Part shown: one piece after another, positions 60,692 through 64,000 of the stretch
How positions within the stretch are numbered: position 1 is the stretch's first letter
How the letters are laid out: each line of letters begins with the position of its first letter
NCBI RefSeq assembly: GCF_964340395.1
Contig: NC_135555.1
Location: forward strand, 23,384,225-23,448,224
Length of the DNA stretch: 64,000 nt
Direction of reading: 5' to 3'
Origin: Glandiceps talaboti
Taxonomy: Eukaryota > Hemichordata > Enteropneusta > Spengelidae
The notes under the pieces: model-generated
Told to the model about the DNA's origin: nothing
Databases searched by the model: none
Seen by the model: only the letters and a program-made list of their open reading frames with translations
Translations under genes and position numbers: made by a program

Positions 60692-63600
60692 TATATAGAT
60701 AGCAGAGGTACACAGATACAGTGGATAGATATAGTGTTGACAAACAAATGTACAGCGATCTCAATGACACACCAATATGTTACGCCTGAAGAAATATCAA
60801 GATAGAGACAGCCCCAAATTATTTGTTATCTTATTACACTGCGTACAAGGACGAATCAAATTGAACTCTACAGTACTTCTTGTTAATCCTTTATACCTGA
60901 ATCCTTGGTTCATCGACGGCATATACAACATATGAAGGCAAAGACATTCAATCATACATCCTTGAAACGCACTTAACATTTATATCTACATTCTAATGTC
61001 TAGTCACGGTTTAACAAAAATTAAATAATCCTTATATTTTTCGAAAAACAACCTTATCATTTCATTTGTACTTTTGTAATGTGACTGCTTGAGAGTCAGG
61101 TACCAATTTGGAATTACTTTTAGTTTAAAATAATTACATCGTATGAATCAGATTTCATAAATGTTGCTATGGTAACACCAATACAATGGTTTCTGATCCC
61201 AAACCTTGTCTGTTGTGTCTTTGCCATGACCTATAGCATACAGCATTCATTGCATACAGGAAGATTAAGTATTAATCTATTATACTACCCTTATTGAAAC
61301 CCTTGGTCATTGACACTTAGTGCATAGGAACCAACGATTACACCTTTACACTCTTAAAGGACAACCGACTAAATAGTGTCGGTGGTGATTAATGACTTCA
61401 TAAGCAAACTAGACAACCCTACCACCTACTGTAATGGCTTTTAATTTGGTTTAATACGGCATCTTTTGTCTTGCTTGAGTTCCCAAGCATAGCAAAACAT
61501 TGCATATCACATACGCTAAGCTCATACTGGATGAATACAACGATAGTAACGTTTTCCCCTATACTCAACAATAGTTTACCGGTAATAGGCCTTTTGACTC
61601 AAATACCGTGACGGTGTGCATACCGGCAAAAGGGGAATACCCAGTCTACAAACACAAAGAGTTCTGATATCAAATACATGGTATCACACTTGACGCCCAC
61701 TGACAGAGATACATAAAGTGTAATGTTATGCATTTATTTATCAGAACAGTTTTTTGTAGACTTATTAGTTGCCTCTTATCGGTACATCAAAGAATATTTA
61801 TAAAGACGGCCGAGTACTTGTACACAGTTGACCAGTTAGAAGCAAACGTGACATCAGAGTTGCAATGGTTGTAACTCGACTCTTCGTCAAATAAGTGCGA
61901 CATATACTACTGCTTGCAATTGCCCCACCAACAAACAATAATGCTCTTAATTACAACTAATTAGTATTTACGATAATGAGTTTTACTTGTAATCGAGGAC
62001 GTGAACCAGTTTACGTGACCCCAGTGTTTTGACTATATTCCTCTAGATCTACATGTATTCCCATTTTAACAGTAGTGTCGTCAATGGCAACTTTAAATTA
62101 GGTGTCTTTAAATAGTTGATACAACTTACAAACAATTACATGACTCGTAGACTGAATATGTCATGGAGATTCGTCGCTGTGTACAATGAGTCCTTTCAGT
62201 AAATGATAAAGCAACTCCAGGAAATACTAACAAGGTTTTTTGGGTTCTGGAGAGTCATTCAGCTTTCACATCACACATTCTTCTAAGTGTTTGTGTTAGA
62301 CTCATGAATATTCAGTGTTCATCTAATACATATGTATATCTACTAAGTCCCATGAGGCAACATTGCTATGAGAACAATGAAGGTGAAATGGAGTTTCAAT
62401 TTGTTGTAGCTTGGTAATCGCACAAAATTGATGTGATGGGAAGTCATGAGATGACTCTCCATAACTCAACAAAAATACCCGTGTTTCTGCAATGGTGTTC
62501 CTCTTTAAAATCTCTCCTTACACTGTTTAGGTAATGGTTAACAATAGCGCCAGCAACGGTGTACCTTTCAGTCAACAAATTGCTATCATGAGATCTGTCT
62601 GGTAATATGCTTTTTGTTTGGGTGTATCTATTACACGAAAAGACATTCTTTCTAAGTTGTTGCATCGATATCATGCTCCCGTGGTTTTTAGTTTAGAAAA
62701 AAACATCTGATGTTTGGTGTCTAGTCTCAACAAGGATGTCTCCAACCATAAAATAAATTTTCCGTGATACGATTGTCAGGAATGTCGAACTTTAGTGGAC
62801 ATCAACAAAGTAAAGTCCTTGATATACTTACATTTAACTTTACGTAATTCCGCTTTGCTGTGATGAGTTTTTTGCAAATTCTTTAAGGAGATTTTCAATT
62901 AATGCGCAAAATGCAATATACAGCCTAATAAAACCTTCCAGTGTAAATGAGGGAACACATTTGCCATACGAGAGATTAAAATAATCAAGGTTAACTAACA
63001 ATACAGGAATTTCAGCGGTCGATTTTATCATACCCTTAACATCAAGCTACTTCCAGTTAATCCGGATACAGCCATGACGGAAGCAAGAAATCTTCGATGC
63101 TTATATAGTTGCATCATAGCAGCAGTGCTGTCAGGGACGATCGTACAATGTGACACAAGCTCAATAAACGAACAACGTTTGTTTAGGACAGAACCCCCTC
63201 CCTGTCCCCCACCCCCTAAATAAACGTTCACAAATGCGACATCGACACGTCTATATATGTAGGCAAACCATGATGAAAATTGTAGCGGCCACACTACTAT
63301 ATGACCAACATAAACACTTTAAAATACTAGTATACACCAATACACCAAGTACTGTATATCACATTAATTAAAAAGTACATTGCAATCAACGTATGAACAT
63401 CTCAGTAATAAATACAGAGCCTTGTATCATTAAGTCATGAAAGTCTTCAAAATATTACTGGAAGTGCGAAAATAAAGTTCAGCTATCGCATTACACCCCT
63501 ACACCTAATAAACATTTGAAGTTCGAACGAAGCTCGTGTATTGAGAGTGTGTGACACTCTGCCATTGTCACTCAGCATATATATGGTTATAGTGATAATG

Positions 63601-64000
63601 TACATGATGGAGTATGTCGCAAGTGAACGTAATGGAAATACGGAGCTGGACAAACATTGCAAACATCACGCCTATGTCACCATATAAAGTGTGCAGCTAC
63701 AGACATTTACGTGTAGGCAATTCGATAATACTATTTCTGTTCTCATTTTATGTTTTTCATAAACAACTTTTGTTTTGCTATACGGGGTGTACAGTATCAA
63801 GTCGAAGTTAGTATCATGCATGTAACAATGCTGCCTGAAAATACTTCAATTACAGCTACATGTATCATATATGTACATCAGTTTATCATTTTTGATAATG
63901 TATTTTCTTGAAGTTGAGCCTAAAATTCTGTATACAGTCTTTAGTTATGCTTAACTGTTCAATGCGCCAGTTCCTTGCGAGGATCTCGTGTGTTGGTAAA
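60078..64000. other. Probable intron or intergenic sequence, nothing recognised
   Basis: Contains a GTAG/AGAC/TAGA microsatellite-like stretch at about 60496-60690 and a C-rich run at about 63191-63219. No exon could be assigned to the gene starting at 59454. Confidence 0.45.

Noticed and set aside
62444-62674. 76-codon minus-strand open frame with a non-random look
   Set aside because: No family recognised, no splice or repeat context; too short to call.

Overview
The window is eukaryotic nuclear DNA from an animal. It is AT-rich, its genes are split by GT-AG introns, and it is full of microsatellites and retroelement debris. The receptor genes, the abundance of Penelope-like elements (PLEs), the CR1/L2-type LINEs and a tRNA-headed SINE suggest a marine bilaterian invertebrate (a non-vertebrate deuterostome or a lophotrochozoan). 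The sequence alone does not settle which.

The main genes are two tandem plus-strand paralogues encoding glycine-receptor-like anionic Cys-loop channel subunits. Gene A (2318-10375) lacks its 5' exons, which lie before the window or went unseen. Gene B (37492-54269) can be assembled completely: nine exons and 461 codons, from a signal peptide through the ligand-binding domain to M1-M4. The exon series 68/224/83/135-138/230 nt is the same in both genes. Gene A carries two tandem copies of the 230-nt exon for M1 plus the M2 pore helix (6524-6753 and 7172-7401). Using both, or neither, breaks the reading frame, so they look like mutually exclusive pore cassettes. A third gene begins at 59454 with a 208-codon basic, coiled-coil-containing first exon that I do not recognise.

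Layout: 1-605 AT-rich satellite of about 146 bp; 2318-10375 gene A; 11545-12130 L2-like LINE relic; 14145-15953 internally deleted CR1-like LINE (minus); 18279-22886 microsatellite-rich zone with a PLE fragment (20105-20960); 27800-28215 the satellite again, inverted; 28379-28715 tRNA-derived SINE; 28790-32769 a nearly perfect 3980-bp palindrome made of two head-to-head PLE copies, each with an intact 589-codon reverse transcriptase/GIY-YIG frame; 37492-54269 gene B, whose introns hold a second, 151-bp PLE palindrome, two foldback elements, a small poly(A) retro-insertion with a 12-bp target duplication and a truncated LINE; 55845-56075 a PLE endonuclease relic; 59454-60077 the unknown exon; 60078-64000 nothing recognised.

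Both PLE palindromes carry hammerhead-ribozyme-like motifs in each arm, are followed on one side by a similar tail of about 59 nt that could fold, and sit against (TA)n tracts. The two pore cassettes of gene A and these ribozyme-bearing PLE palindromes are the most unusual content. Long open frames inside the tetranucleotide and (TA)n arrays are not genes.
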